Shown: positions 53,319 to 63,110 of the stretch, one piece after another | Layout of the letters: each line of letters begins with the position of its first letter | Numbering within the stretch: the first letter of the stretch is position 1 | Program-made: the position numbers and the translations under genes | Source of the DNA: Salinisphaera aquimarina | GTDB lineage: Bacteria; Pseudomonadota; Gammaproteobacteria; Nevskiales; Salinisphaeraceae | Length of the DNA stretch: 64,000 bases | Direction: 5' to 3' | NCBI RefSeq assembly: GCF_042643355.1 | Contig: NZ_JBHRSS010000005.1 | Location: 1-64,000 of the forward strand | The notes under the pieces: model-generated | Seen by the model: only the letters and a program-made list of their open reading frames with translations | Databases searched by the model: none | Told to the model about the DNA's origin: nothing

Positions 53319-54092
53319 ATGAAGATCCGTATTCTTTCTGATCTGCACCTCGAATTTTACAAGCGCCCCGAGAAGGCGAATATTCGGGATGACGTTGATT
53401 GTGATCTGGTTGTGCTCGCAGGCGATACTCATACCAGCACGATAGGCATCGCGTGGGCCGGCAGGACGTTCAGTCGGCCGACGCTCTACGTTATGGGTAA
53501 CCATGTTATGGGTAACCATGAATTTTTCGGCAAAGACGCCCCGATTCTTCTTATCAAGGCCAGAGCGCTGGCTGCCGAACGGGGCGTGCATCTGCTTGAG
53601 CGCGATGAACTGGAGATTCTCGGACAACGATTCCTGGGTTGCACCTTATGGACAGGATTCGACTCGGGTCCGCTGCCGTGGAGTCACGTGGCGCGGGTCG
53701 CGCATCCCGTCATGGCTGACTTTGCCGAGATCCGGAGCGACGGGCGCTTGATTTCGCCCAATCGGATGGTTGAATGGTACGACCGCGATGTCGCATGGCT
53801 GGAGGGAGCCCTACGGCCCAGCGCTCCGGCCGTGGTTGTAACGCACTTCGCCCCGACCTGGGCTGTTACCAACCCCCAATTCGGTCCAGGCGACGAGATG
53901 ACTGCGTACTTCCATTCGAATCTCGAGCACCTGATGGGCGATGCGGTTCCGCTATGGATTTATGGGCACAACCATTGGTCGGCGGATACGACCATCGTCA
54001 CGCCGAAAGGCACGACACGCGTCGTCAGCAACCAACTCGGTTATAGAGACGAAGAGTGCGGTTTCGATGCCGGGCTCGTGATAGACCTGTAG
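53319..54092 (+). CDS. Calcineurin-like metallophosphoesterase
   Basis: 257 residues with the five blocks of the family: DLHLEF near the start, VVLAGDTH, GNHE, THFAPTW and YGHNHWS. These coordinate two metals, so it should hydrolyse a phosphodiester or phosphomonoester; the substrate is unknown. A perfect 15-base tandem duplication inside the GNHE block gives VMGNHVMGNHEFF. The catalytic GNHE is still present in the second copy, but five residues are inserted at the active site. It lies on the element, 500 bases before cas1, on the same strand. Confidence 0.85.
   Translation: MKIRILSDLHLEFYKRPEKANIRDDVDCDLVVLAGDTHTSTIGIAWAGRTFSRPTLYVMGNHVMGNHEFFGKDAPILLIKARALAAERGVHLLERDELEILGQRFLGCTLWTGFDSGPLPWSHVARVAHPVMADFAEIRSDGRLISPNRMVEWYDRDVAWLEGALRPSAPAVVVTHFAPTWAVTNPQFGPGDEMTAYFHSNLEHLMGDAVPLWIYGHNHWSADTTIVTPKGTTRVVSNQLGYRDEECGFDAGLVIDL
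53490..53519 (+). repeat. 15-bp perfect tandem duplication inside the metallophosphoesterase gene
   Basis: GTTATGGGTAACCAT occurs at 53490-53504 and again at 53505-53519, in frame, duplicating five residues at the catalytic GNH. Both copies are identical, so the event is recent or is an assembly artefact. Confidence 0.9.
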
Positions 54093-54598
54093 CCGAACCT
54101 GTAGCGGCGAATTATCTCCGCTGACTGTGGCCATTAATTAAGCCAAGACATTGGCCCCACCGCCACGCGGCGTCATCTCGGCACCGTCTATTGCGGTGCT
54201 CTAGCTCTTTTGCTGCGTATAACTCGGTTAACGATCCACTTCCGCTCGAACCCGCCGGCGAAATGCCTGCGCTCCTCTCCAACCTGTGGGGATATACCCG
54301 ACACACCTGTTCTCGCCGGACACTTCAAAGAAGGCGGTTGAGCTGTCGGGACTTCCTCGACAATGCGCTGCCCCTCTGGGTTAACCACCGCTCATCGTTG
54401 AAACGATAGTACGGCGATTACGTCATCAGCCGGTAAGCCGAACAACGTGAGTCAGCCGGGCGCCTAGCCCATCGTTCGAGCGGTAATTGACGAGGCGACT
54501 GTTCGAGACCTGTAGAACGGCTGGTCAGATGCTAAATCCTTCTAGTTACTTGCCCAGCGATTTGCGTTTGTCGTAGGTTCGGTAAAAGGGGGACAAGC
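54093..54598. other. Gap before the cas operon
   Basis: About 500 bases without a supported gene, repeat or strong hairpin. The cas1 promoter must lie here; I cannot assign -35 and -10 boxes with confidence. Confidence 0.5.
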
Positions 54599-55582
54599 AT
54601 GGAAGACCTCGCGCCGAGCGATCTGAAAACAATTCTGCATTCCAAGCGGGCGAATCTGTACTACTTGCAGCATTGCCGAGTACTGGTCAAAGGCGGGCGC
54701 GTCGAATACGTTACCGACGAAGGTAAGGAATCCAAATACTGGAACATTCCGATTGCCAACACCACGTCGATCCTGCTGGGGACAGGCACGTCGATTACCC
54801 AGGCGGCGATGCGCGAGTTGTCCAAGGCGGGCGTGCTGGTGGGCTTTTGCGGCGGCGGCGGCACGCCTCTGTTTTCGGCTACGGAAGTCGATATCGATGT
54901 CGCTTGGCTCACGCCGCAAAGCGAATATCGCCCGACCGAATATCTGCAGCAATGGGTTCGATTCTGGTTCGATGACGATCTGCGGCTTGAGGCGGCCAAA
55001 GCGTTTCAGCAATCGCGGCTGCAAACGATCAGCAATCTCTGGAACGACGATCGGGCACTGCGCGACGCGGGCTTCAACTGCGACAGCGCACGGCTCCAGG
55101 ACGCCTTGAATCGCCATGCCGAAGCCATCGGGTCCGCACAGAACACCACTGAATTACTCACCTTGGAAGCCCGCCTCACACGCACCTTGTACAAACTGGC
55201 CACGACCAGCGTGAATTACGGCGATTTCACTCGCGCCAAGCGCGGCAGCGGCACCGACCCCGCCAATCGCTTTCTCGATCACGGTAATTATCTGGCCTAC
55301 GGTCTGGCGGCAACGGCCTGCTGGGTGCTGGGTCTGCCGCACGGATTGGCCGTGCTACATGGCAAGACGCGCCGTGGCGGTCTGGTCTTCGACGTCGCCG
55401 ACCTGGTCAAGGATGGGGTAATCCTGCCGCAGGCCTTCATCTCGGCGGCGCGTGGCGATGAGGAACAGGAGTTCCGTCAGGCCTGTATCCAGCGCCTGAC
55501 CCAGGTCGAGGCTCTCGACGGGATGATCGATACGATCAAGCGAGTCGCCGATGACCTGGCACGAAGGGCCGCATCCGCATGA
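54599..55582 (+). CDS. cas1: Cas1, subtype I-F
   Basis: 327 residues. The product has the Cas1f start DLKTILHSKRANLYYLQHCRV, the beta-sheet N-domain with WNIPIANTTSILLGTGTSITQAA and a helical nuclease domain with NRFLDHGNYLAYGLAATACW. Cas1 with the Cas2 part of Cas2-3 inserts new spacers. GGGGGACAAGC precedes the ATG. Its end overlaps cas2-3 by four bases (ATGA). The length matches I-F family members. Confidence 0.95.
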   Translation: MEDLAPSDLKTILHSKRANLYYLQHCRVLVKGGRVEYVTDEGKESKYWNIPIANTTSILLGTGTSITQAAMRELSKAGVLVGFCGGGGTPLFSATEVDIDVAWLTPQSEYRPTEYLQQWVRFWFDDDLRLEAAKAFQQSRLQTISNLWNDDRALRDAGFNCDSARLQDALNRHAEAIGSAQNTTELLTLEARLTRTLYKLATTSVNYGDFTRAKRGSGTDPANRFLDHGNYLAYGLAATACWVLGLPHGLAVLHGKTRRGGLVFDVADLVKDGVILPQAFISAARGDEEQEFRQACIQRLTQVEALDGMIDTIKRVADDLARRAASA

Positions 55583-58500
55583 ATGTCGTGCTCGTTTCCC
55601 AGTGTCGCAAGAACGCGCTCAAGGAAACACGCCGAATCCTCGACCAATTTGCCGAACGACGCGGCGAACGCACGTGGCAGACGCCCATCACGAACGCGGG
55701 CCTGGACACGCTGCGCCGCATGCTGCGCAAGAACGCTCGCAAGAACACCGCCGTGGCCTGTCACTGGATCCGCGGGCGCGATCATAGCGAATTACTGTGG
55801 GTCGTCGGCGACGGCTCGCGCTTCAATTTTCGCGGCGCGGTGCCCACCAACACGACGCGCAGCAACGTGCTTCGCCGATCGGATGAGAACGACTGGCACA
55901 CACTCACCGATATTCATCTACTGGCATCGCTCGCCGCCCTCTTCCATGACTTCGGCAAAGCGTGCCAGGCATTCCAGGACAAGCTCACCGGCAAGAACAC
56001 CGAACGCAATCGCTATCGCCATGAATGGATTTCGTTGCGGTTGTTGCAGGCGTTCGTCGGCGACGATGACGACGTCGGTTGGCTGACCCGGCTAGGGGCC
56101 CCGGAAGAGATCAACGAACAGGATTGGCTGGCCCGCCTGATTCGTGACGGGGAAACAGACAGCGCGCCGCTGCCGCTGGCTGATTTGCCATCCATTGCCA
56201 GGACCGTCGGTTGGCTGGTGCTAAGCCATCATAGACTGCCCGTACTGCCAAGCTATGCAGAAGACGACGAACAGCAGCGCATCGGCAAGCGCGCGTCGCG
56301 TGTAAATGCAGACTCGATCCCGACGTTACCGAACGACATCACCGCCGCCTGGAACGAAATCGATGCGCCAAACGAGCAATCGATCATCGCGCCCTACTGG
56401 CAGTTCCCGCACGGCCTGCCGGTACGCAGTCAAGCATGGCGAAAGCGCGCTCGGCGTATCGCCCATCAGAGCCTGACACGCCTCGACGCGCTGGCCGCGG
56501 TCGGTATCGACAACGTTTACGCGCTGCACATCGCGCGTCTGTGCCTGATGCTAGCCGATCATCACTATTCCAGCCTGAGCGATCAGGCACGCCATCGTAC
56601 GACGTATGGCGACCGCGATTTTCCCTTATTCGCCAACACGGATCGCAGCGGCGCGCTGGCCCAGCGGCTGGACGACCACCTGCTGGGCGTGACCCGCGAA
56701 GTCGGCGAGATCAGCCATCGCCTGCCGGACACCATAGCGGCACTGCCGCGTATCGCTCGTCACAAGGGCTTTCGCAAGCGCAGCGCCGATGCCCGATTTC
56801 GCTGGCAGGACCGTGCGTTCGACCTCGCCGCATCACTGCGTGAACGCAGCGAACGACAAGGCTTTTTCGGCGTCAACATGGCCTCGACCGGCTGTGGCAA
56901 AACGCTGGCCAATGGCCGCATCTGTTATGCCCTGGCCGACCCGGATCGTGGCACGCGCTTCACCATCGCGCTCGGTCTGCGCACGCTCACGCTGCAGACC
57001 GGGAGCGCCTATCGACGCGACTTGAATCTGGCCAGCGACGATCTGGCGATTCGCGTGGGCGGGCAGGCCAGCCGACGACTCTACGAATATCGCGAACGCG
57101 CGCTGGATGCCCAGGGCAAGAGCTCCGCCGAGCCCTTGTTCGATACCGATAGCCATGTCTATTTCGACGGACAAATCAACGAGCATCCGCTGCTCTCGCG
57201 TGTGGTCGAATCGCCACAGGCACGCGCGCTGATAACCGCCCCTATCCTCGTATGCACTATCGACCACCTGATGCCGGCCACCGAAAGCCTGCGCGGCGGC
57301 AGCCAGATCCCACCGATGCTGCGGCTCATGGGCGCAGATCTCGTTCTCGATGAACCCGACGATTTCGGCATGGGCGACATGCCCGCGTTGTGTCGACTTG
57401 TGTACTGGACTGGTTTGCTTGGCTCGCGGCTCATCCTGTCGTCGGCGACGCTGCCCCCGGCGATGGTCGAGGGCCTGTTTTCTGCCTATAGCGCTGGGCG
57501 CGCCGAATATCAGAAGAATCGCGGCGAACCGGGGCAGCCGCTGAATATCTGCTGTGCCTGGTTCGACGAGCACGACAGGCAACACCACGATTGCGGCGAT
57601 GCTACGGCATTTCAAGCACAGCACGATGCGTTCGCCCAACGCCGAATCAAGGCGCTGGCCAAGGATACGCCGCGTCGACGCGCAAAAATCGTGGCGCTGG
57701 ATTTGGCGCGATGCAAGCGCGAACAGCTGCCCAACGCGTGGGCCGCCCAGTTGCAAAAACACGCGCTCGACCTGCACGCCCACCACCATGAGACCGATCC
57801 CCATACGGGCCATCGCGTCAGTTTCGGGCTGATCCGCATGGCCAACATCGGCCCATTGTTTGATATCGCGCGTGCCTTGTACGCCCTGGATGCACCGACC
57901 GGCGTACGCATGCATCTATGCGTCTACCACTCACAGTTTCCACTGCTGTCGCGCTCGGCGATCGAAACACGTCTGGACGCCGCACTCGACCGCCGCAGTC
58001 CGAACGCGGTATATGAACTCACCGATATTCGACGTCATCTGGACCACAGCACCGAGCCCGACCAGATCTTCATCGTGCTCGGCTCGCCGGTGACCGAAGT
58101 CGGCCGCGATCACGACTACGACTGGGCCCTGGTCGAGCCGTCCTCGATACGATCGATCATTCAACTGGCCGGGCGTGTACGCCGCCACCGCGTAAGCGAA
58201 ACAACGCAACCCAACGTCATGCTGCTCGACCGCAACTGGCGATCAGTGTCGGGTTATTCCGGCGAGCCGGTGTTCTGCCGTCCGGGTTTTGAAGACAGCG
58301 ACCACCGGCTGTCCACGCATGCGCTCTCGCAACTGTTGCATACCGAGGAATACGAGGTGCTCGATGCCCGGCCCCGCCTGCAAGCCCGGAACCCACTCGA
58401 CGCGCGTGCCAACCTGGTCGATCTCGAACATGCCTGCCTGGCCGACGCATGGCTTGCGCCCCCGGCCCCGCCGCCATCATCCGCGCCAAGCCGCGGCCGA

Positions 58501-58941
58501 CGACGCCGCAACGCACAGCCCAAGCCGCCATTGGCAGCGCACAGCGCCTATTCGCGAACCGAACTCTGGCTTACCGGCATATTGGCGCAGCAACAACGTT
58601 TCCGCGAGCAACACGGCCCGCAGATCGATCTCGTACTGCTGCCGACCGATGACGAGACCGACTATCGGCTCATTCAGAGCGAGCCACAGCGCTACGGCCC
58701 GCCGGTAGAAACCGAAGTCGAGGCCCGCTTCAATCGTCGGGTAGCAAACGACACGCTGACTGCAGAGCGCATTCAGCCCTGGGCCAACGTCGATTACATG
58801 ACCGAACTTGCGCAGCTAGCCGACGCCTGCGATATGGACATTGATCACTGCGCACGGACTTTCGGCACGTTGCAGCTCGATGCATCGGAAACCGGTTGGT
58901 TATCGCATCCGATGCTGGGGTTTAGGAAAAATACAAATTAG
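55579..58941 (+). CDS. cas3: Cas2-Cas3 fusion nuclease-helicase, subtype I-F
   Basis: 1120 residues. Residues 1-95 form the Cas2 domain (MNVVLVSQCRKNALKETRRIL). An HD nuclease follows with HDFGK at 123-127 and a later LVLSHHRLP. The SF2 helicase has Walker A STGCGKT (436-442), DEPD box (591-594) and SSATLPP, and a C-terminal extension completes the protein. The Cas2-3 fusion defines type I-F. It degrades DNA recognised by the Csy complex and joins Cas1 for adaptation. All catalytic motifs look intact. A 72-base gap separates it from cas8f. Confidence 0.95.
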   Translation: MNVVLVSQCRKNALKETRRILDQFAERRGERTWQTPITNAGLDTLRRMLRKNARKNTAVACHWIRGRDHSELLWVVGDGSRFNFRGAVPTNTTRSNVLRRSDENDWHTLTDIHLLASLAALFHDFGKACQAFQDKLTGKNTERNRYRHEWISLRLLQAFVGDDDDVGWLTRLGAPEEINEQDWLARLIRDGETDSAPLPLADLPSIARTVGWLVLSHHRLPVLPSYAEDDEQQRIGKRASRVNADSIPTLPNDITAAWNEIDAPNEQSIIAPYWQFPHGLPVRSQAWRKRARRIAHQSLTRLDALAAVGIDNVYALHIARLCLMLADHHYSSLSDQARHRTTYGDRDFPLFANTDRSGALAQRLDDHLLGVTREVGEISHRLPDTIAALPRIARHKGFRKRSADARFRWQDRAFDLAASLRERSERQGFFGVNMASTGCGKTLANGRICYALADPDRGTRFTIALGLRTLTLQTGSAYRRDLNLASDDLAIRVGGQASRRLYEYRERALDAQGKSSAEPLFDTDSHVYFDGQINEHPLLSRVVESPQARALITAPILVCTIDHLMPATESLRGGSQIPPMLRLMGADLVLDEPDDFGMGDMPALCRLVYWTGLLGSRLILSSATLPPAMVEGLFSAYSAGRAEYQKNRGEPGQPLNICCAWFDEHDRQHHDCGDATAFQAQHDAFAQRRIKALAKDTPRRRAKIVALDLARCKREQLPNAWAAQLQKHALDLHAHHHETDPHTGHRVSFGLIRMANIGPLFDIARALYALDAPTGVRMHLCVYHSQFPLLSRSAIETRLDAALDRRSPNAVYELTDIRRHLDHSTEPDQIFIVLGSPVTEVGRDHDYDWALVEPSSIRSIIQLAGRVRRHRVSETTQPNVMLLDRNWRSVSGYSGEPVFCRPGFEDSDHRLSTHALSQLLHTEEYEVLDARPRLQARNPLDARANLVDLEHACLADAWLAPPAPPPSSAPSRGRRRRNAQPKPPLAAHSAYSRTELWLTGILAQQQRFREQHGPQIDLVLLPTDDETDYRLIQSEPQRYGPPVETEVEARFNRRVANDTLTAERIQPWANVDYMTELAQLADACDMDIDHCARTFGTLQLDASETGWLSHPMLGFRKNTN

Positions 58942-59013
58942 TTATCACCTGGGTCGTGTTTTGACCCACTCAGACGCTAAGGTTTTTTTAGACAAGCTAG
59001 GGGGAGAGAAATT

Positions 59014-60408
59014 ATGGAGACGACTAGCGCCTCTGAAATAAGGCAGAAAATCGCGGCTTTTATCGTCGATTACGAAAATAGTCGGTCGGTTGAGGACGCC
59101 GAAAAACTAGAGTCCGAAAGTTTTTCCACGGGACTCAAGGTTGAAGAATGGCTTCTGGAATGTCTGGAACAAGTTCCCGCGTCGCATGAAGGTAGAAATC
59201 CGATTCGCTTGGCCACGCATGTTGTTAAAAATATGCATCCCGACATCATTCGAGCCGATTGCCTGTTCAGACCGGCGTCGAAGTTGAATCATCCTAACGC
59301 CATCGTTGGCACCAAATCTCTCGGATCAGAATCAAGACGATTGGTCGATGTTGTTGGCAATGCTGCTAGCCCGTTAGAGCGCATGAAATTAGCGGCACTG
59401 GAAATCGACGGGCAAACCATTCTCGATCTTGCAAAACGCGATGACTCGCGTCTTGCTAATGCTTTTGTCGACGATCATGACATTCGCCAACGCCTGATGG
59501 ACTCATTTTGTCTTCTGGATAATTCGCTCAATAGAACACACCCGAGATCGAAACAAATTTACTGGCTGAGCGGCGACGACCCGTCTATGGACGAGGACTT
59601 TCATCTTCTCGCGCCGCTGTATGCAACTTCGCTCGTCCACCGCGTTTTCAAGACCATCAACCGTGATCGATTTTCGGAAGAATCGAAAACTGCAAGAGAT
59701 GCGCGCTACGAGGATCAGCCGCTGGGACATGGCTACTGCGAATACCCGACTCTTGGAATCCAGCGCTTCGGCGGCGACAACGGCAAACGGAACATTTCGC
59801 AGCTGAACGGCGAGCGAAATGGCAGAAGCTATTTACTGAGCTCTGCCCCGCCGCTCTGGCGCTCTCGCACCGTCGCCCCCATTCGAGCGAACTCCGGGTT
59901 CCGGGCTTACGCCGCACGACCCGCCGTTCGTCCGGCAATTCGCGCACTCGCGGAATTTCTCGCCGAAGATCCGGCGACGAATAGGCACACGCGCGATTAT
60001 CGCGACCAGCTCACCGCCGAACTGGTCGACGAGCTGATTGTGTTCACCAGCGAAATGCATCAACTCGCACCCGGCTGGACCGACGATTGGCATTGCCGCC
60101 TGCCCTTTGAACAACAGTGCTGGCTCGATCCTTATCGCGCCGGGCTCGATCGCGAGTTTGCCGAGCGCATGCTTGCTACCGATTGGTGGCCCACGATCTG
60201 TGACGACTTCAGCCGCTGGGTAAACGCCCGCCTGGAGTGGCATGTGAAACACGCCATGGGCGATCCCGAGCATAAACATTTCTCCAAGGCTGCTGCCGGC
60301 GATCCAAACGCCCGGCGAGCGTTCGAGTTCGTATGGAAAGACTGGCAGACCAAGCTGGAAAAAGAACTCGCCGCCCTGCCGGAGGTATTCAACGATGACG
60401 ACGAATAA
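59014..60408 (+). CDS. csy1: Cas8f (Csy1), I-F interference large subunit
   Basis: 464 residues, close to the family length. It contains the Csy1 features LNHPNAIVGTKSLGSESRRLVDVVGNAA-type text in mid-protein and GGDNGKRNISQLNGERNGRSYLL, and is encoded second after cas1 and cas2-3. Csy1 binds the 5' handle of the crRNA and recognises the PAM with Csy2. GGGGGAGAGAAATT precedes the ATG. Its stop overlaps the cas5f start by 14 bases. Confidence 0.9.
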   Translation: METTSASEIRQKIAAFIVDYENSRSVEDAEKLESESFSTGLKVEEWLLECLEQVPASHEGRNPIRLATHVVKNMHPDIIRADCLFRPASKLNHPNAIVGTKSLGSESRRLVDVVGNAASPLERMKLAALEIDGQTILDLAKRDDSRLANAFVDDHDIRQRLMDSFCLLDNSLNRTHPRSKQIYWLSGDDPSMDEDFHLLAPLYATSLVHRVFKTINRDRFSEESKTARDARYEDQPLGHGYCEYPTLGIQRFGGDNGKRNISQLNGERNGRSYLLSSAPPLWRSRTVAPIRANSGFRAYAARPAVRPAIRALAEFLAEDPATNRHTRDYRDQLTAELVDELIVFTSEMHQLAPGWTDDWHCRLPFEQQCWLDPYRAGLDREFAERMLATDWWPTICDDFSRWVNARLEWHVKHAMGDPEHKHFSKAAAGDPNARRAFEFVWKDWQTKLEKELAALPEVFNDDDE

Positions 60409-61363
60409 ATCCCGCCACCTGTTAGTGCTGCCCCGGCTACGAATTCAGAACGCTAACGCGATTTCCAGCCCGCTCACCTGGGGTTTTCCCGCGATGAGCG
60501 CGTTCGTGGGCTTTATGCATGCGCTGGAACGCCGACTGCCGGACGATCTGCTGTTGGAGTTTCATCAGATTGGCGTGATCTGCCACAGCCACGAGATTCT
60601 GTCCTCGTCGGCCGGCTACAACCTGCAGCAGTTTCACCTCACGCGTAACCCGGTCGGCAAGGACGGCAAGACAGCGGCCATCGCCGAAGAAGGCCGCATG
60701 CATCTGGATATCAGCCTCATCTTCTCGGTCGATCGCGAGACCTGGCCAGACGCGGCTGAAAGCCAGCGTATCGCCCGCGAGATCGACGACATCGTGCACG
60801 GCATGCGTATTGCGGGCGGCAGCATCATCGAGCCCGCCGGACCAATACGCCGTCCGAACCCCAGGTTGGTCTCGATGCCCGACAACAGCGATGAATACGA
60901 AGCCGAATTCCGCCGCCTGCAGCGTCGATCACGGCTGTTGCCGGGTTTCGCACTGGTGCTCAACGAACAAGCGCTATCTGACCGGCTGGCGGAAATACAG
61001 TATGACGCACCGGACGCCACGCGCCTGGATGCCTGGCTGGATTACGCGCGCCTCCATCGCGACTGCATCGTCGACGCAGAAACCGGCAAGCACCGCTGGC
61101 AAATACGCAGCCGTCCCGGCTGGCACGTGCCAATTCCGATCGGCTACGGCGCCCTGGGCGATCTTCATGCCCCCGGCGACGTCGCCAATGCACGCGACTC
61201 GACCAGCTCATTCCGATTCGTGGAAAGCCTGTATTCCATTGGCCAATGGGTCAGCCCGCATCGGCTGAGCCGGCCCGAATCGCTGCTCTGGTACATCGAC
61301 AACGATCTCGAACACGGCGTTTATCGCCTCAATAACGACTACACCCACCACGTGCACTCCTGA
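60395..61363 (+). CDS. csy2: Cas5f (Csy2)
   Basis: 322 residues with the Csy2 opening LLVLPRLRIQNANAISSPLTWGFPA and the mid-protein GFALVLNEQALSDRL. It pairs with Csy1 at the 5' end of the crRNA in the I-F surveillance complex. The start overlaps csy1 by 14 bases. Confidence 0.92.
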   Translation: MTTNKSRHLLVLPRLRIQNANAISSPLTWGFPAMSAFVGFMHALERRLPDDLLLEFHQIGVICHSHEILSSSAGYNLQQFHLTRNPVGKDGKTAAIAEEGRMHLDISLIFSVDRETWPDAAESQRIAREIDDIVHGMRIAGGSIIEPAGPIRRPNPRLVSMPDNSDEYEAEFRRLQRRSRLLPGFALVLNEQALSDRLAEIQYDAPDATRLDAWLDYARLHRDCIVDAETGKHRWQIRSRPGWHVPIPIGYGALGDLHAPGDVANARDSTSSFRFVESLYSIGQWVSPHRLSRPESLLWYIDNDLEHGVYRLNNDYTHHVHS

Positions 61364-61375
61364 GGGGGAATAACC

Positions 61376-62419
61376 ATGGCCAGTAAAGACGACGCACTCA
61401 AAACCGCTTCTGTCCTCGCATTCGAGCGCAAGCTCGATCCATCCGATGCCTTGTTCTACGCCGGCGACTGGTCTGCGCGTGGCCAAAGTGATGCATGGCC
61501 GGCGGTCGCCATCCGTGAGAAATCCGTACGCGGCACGATCTCGAACCGGCTGAAAACCAAGGATCAGGACCCGGCCAAGCTGGATGCCGCAATCGAAAAC
61601 CCCAACCTGCAGACCGTCGATGTCGCCGCCCTGCCCCACGATGCCGACACGCTCAAGGCTCGCTTCACTTTGCGTGTGCTCGGTGGGGCCGGCAAGCCTT
61701 CGGCTTGTAACAACGCCGGCTACGAAGACCGCCTGAGAAACGCAGTGTCCGGTTACAGCGAAGAACATGGTTTCGACACACTGGCGGTCCGCTATGCCCA
61801 CAACCTCGCCAACGGGCGTTTTCTGTGGCGCAACCGGCTGATCGCCGAGAACATCGAAATTCATGTCCGTCAGCTCGTTAAAGGTCGGCCGGAGAATGAA
61901 TGGACTTTCGATGCCCTGGCCTTCGATCTGCGCGGCTTCGATGCGGATCCGAAGGCGCAGGCATCACTCGACGCGCTCGCCAGGCAGATCGCAGCCGGCT
62001 TATCCGGAGACCATTACGTACTGCTGGAAATCACCGCCTTCGCTCGCGTGGGCGCCGGTCAGGAAGTCTTCCCGTCGCAGGAGCTCATTCTCGACCGTGG
62101 CCGAGGCGACAAATCGAAGACGCTCTATCAGGTCGATAACGTAGCCGGCATGCACTCCCAGAAAATCGGCAACGCGCTGCGCACCGTAGACACTTGGTAT
62201 CCCGCTGCAAACAACAATGGACTTGGCCCGATTGCGGTCGAACCCTATGGCTCAGTGACAACGCAGGGCACGGCTTATCGCCAACCCAAGGAAAAGATCG
62301 ATTTCTACACCCTGCTCGACAACTGGATGCTCAAGGATCAGAAGCCGGAGCCAGAACAACAGCACTTCGTGATGGCGACACTGATCCGCGGGGGCGTATT
62401 CGGGGAGGCCGGCTCGTGA
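61376..62419 (+). CDS. csy3: Cas7f (Csy3), backbone subunit
   Basis: 347 residues with Csy3 signatures LAFERKLDPSDALFYAGDW, FTLRVLGGAGKPSACNN, NLANGRFLWRNRL and GEAGS at the C-terminus. Six copies form the crRNA backbone in characterised complexes. AGGGGGAATAACC precedes the ATG, 12 bases after csy2. Confidence 0.94.
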   Translation: MASKDDALKTASVLAFERKLDPSDALFYAGDWSARGQSDAWPAVAIREKSVRGTISNRLKTKDQDPAKLDAAIENPNLQTVDVAALPHDADTLKARFTLRVLGGAGKPSACNNAGYEDRLRNAVSGYSEEHGFDTLAVRYAHNLANGRFLWRNRLIAENIEIHVRQLVKGRPENEWTFDALAFDLRGFDADPKAQASLDALARQIAAGLSGDHYVLLEITAFARVGAGQEVFPSQELILDRGRGDKSKTLYQVDNVAGMHSQKIGNALRTVDTWYPAANNNGLGPIAVEPYGSVTTQGTAYRQPKEKIDFYTLLDNWMLKDQKPEPEQQHFVMATLIRGGVFGEAGS

Positions 62420-62982
62420 CCACGCACTACCTGGACATTCAGCTACGGCCCGACCCGGAGTTTCCGGCAGGCCAACTCATGGGTGCGCTGTTTTCCAAAT
62501 TGCACCGCGCCCTTGTCTCGCACGAAGCCGACGACATCGGCGTTAGCTTCCCCGAGCATCGCCTCCGGCCACGTGAAATCGGCGCGTGCCTGCGCCTGCA
62601 CGGCACGGAATCTAGACTTAACGAGCTGATGACCCAGTCGTGGCTGAGCGGCATGCGCGATCATGTAGACGTGAACGCGGTCAGCGCGGTTCCGACTCAG
62701 GCAAAGCACCGATTCGTGCGCCGGCGACAGTTCAAAACCAATGCCGAGCGTCTGCGTCGTCGCCGTATGCGTCGACACGCCGAATCGGAACAAACGGTGC
62801 TGGAGCGCATACCGGACAGCGTCGAGCAACGCGTATCGCTACCGTTCGTGCAGCTACGTAGCGCCAGTACCGGCCAACGATTCAGCTTGTTTGTCGAGCA
62901 TACAGACCCGCAAACACAGCCAAGGGATGGCCACTTTAACACCTACGGATTAAGCAACGACGCCACTGTGCCGTGGTTTTAA
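62416..62982 (+). CDS. csy4: Cas6f (Csy4), crRNA-processing endonuclease
   Basis: 189 residues from a GTG start at 62416 that overlaps the csy3 stop (GTGA). This matches the Csy4 length, and the product opens TTHYLDIQLRPDPEFPAGQLMGALFSKLHRAL. The active-site His region is LVSHEADDIGVSFPEH, and an arginine-rich helix (ERLRRRRMRRHAESE) binds the repeat hairpin. It cleaves the repeat at the base of the stem. An open frame back to 62194 lies within csy3 and is not translated as Csy4. Confidence 0.93.
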   Translation: MTTHYLDIQLRPDPEFPAGQLMGALFSKLHRALVSHEADDIGVSFPEHRLRPREIGACLRLHGTESRLNELMTQSWLSGMRDHVDVNAVSAVPTQAKHRFVRRRQFKTNAERLRRRRMRRHAESEQTVLERIPDSVEQRVSLPFVQLRSASTGQRFSLFVEHTDPQTQPRDGHFNTYGLSNDATVPWF

Positions 62983-63110
62983 CCCTTTTCCAGCGCTAGC
63001 TTTTCAGCCATTAAAAATCAGTGACTTAAAACTTGCCTCAGAATTAGGAAAAAATGCCAGCGCATTCCACTGTTCTTTAACAATCAATTACTTGGTCTTT
63101 ATTTGTTCTA
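62983..63110 (+). promoter_or_regulatory. CRISPR leader with an IHF site
   Basis: 128 AT-rich bases between csy4 and the first repeat. AATCAATTACTTG at 63082-63094 matches the IHF consensus WATCAANNNNTTR exactly, 16 bases before the first repeat. IHF bends the leader during adaptation in type I-F systems, so this marks the leader-proximal end. Confidence 0.8.
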
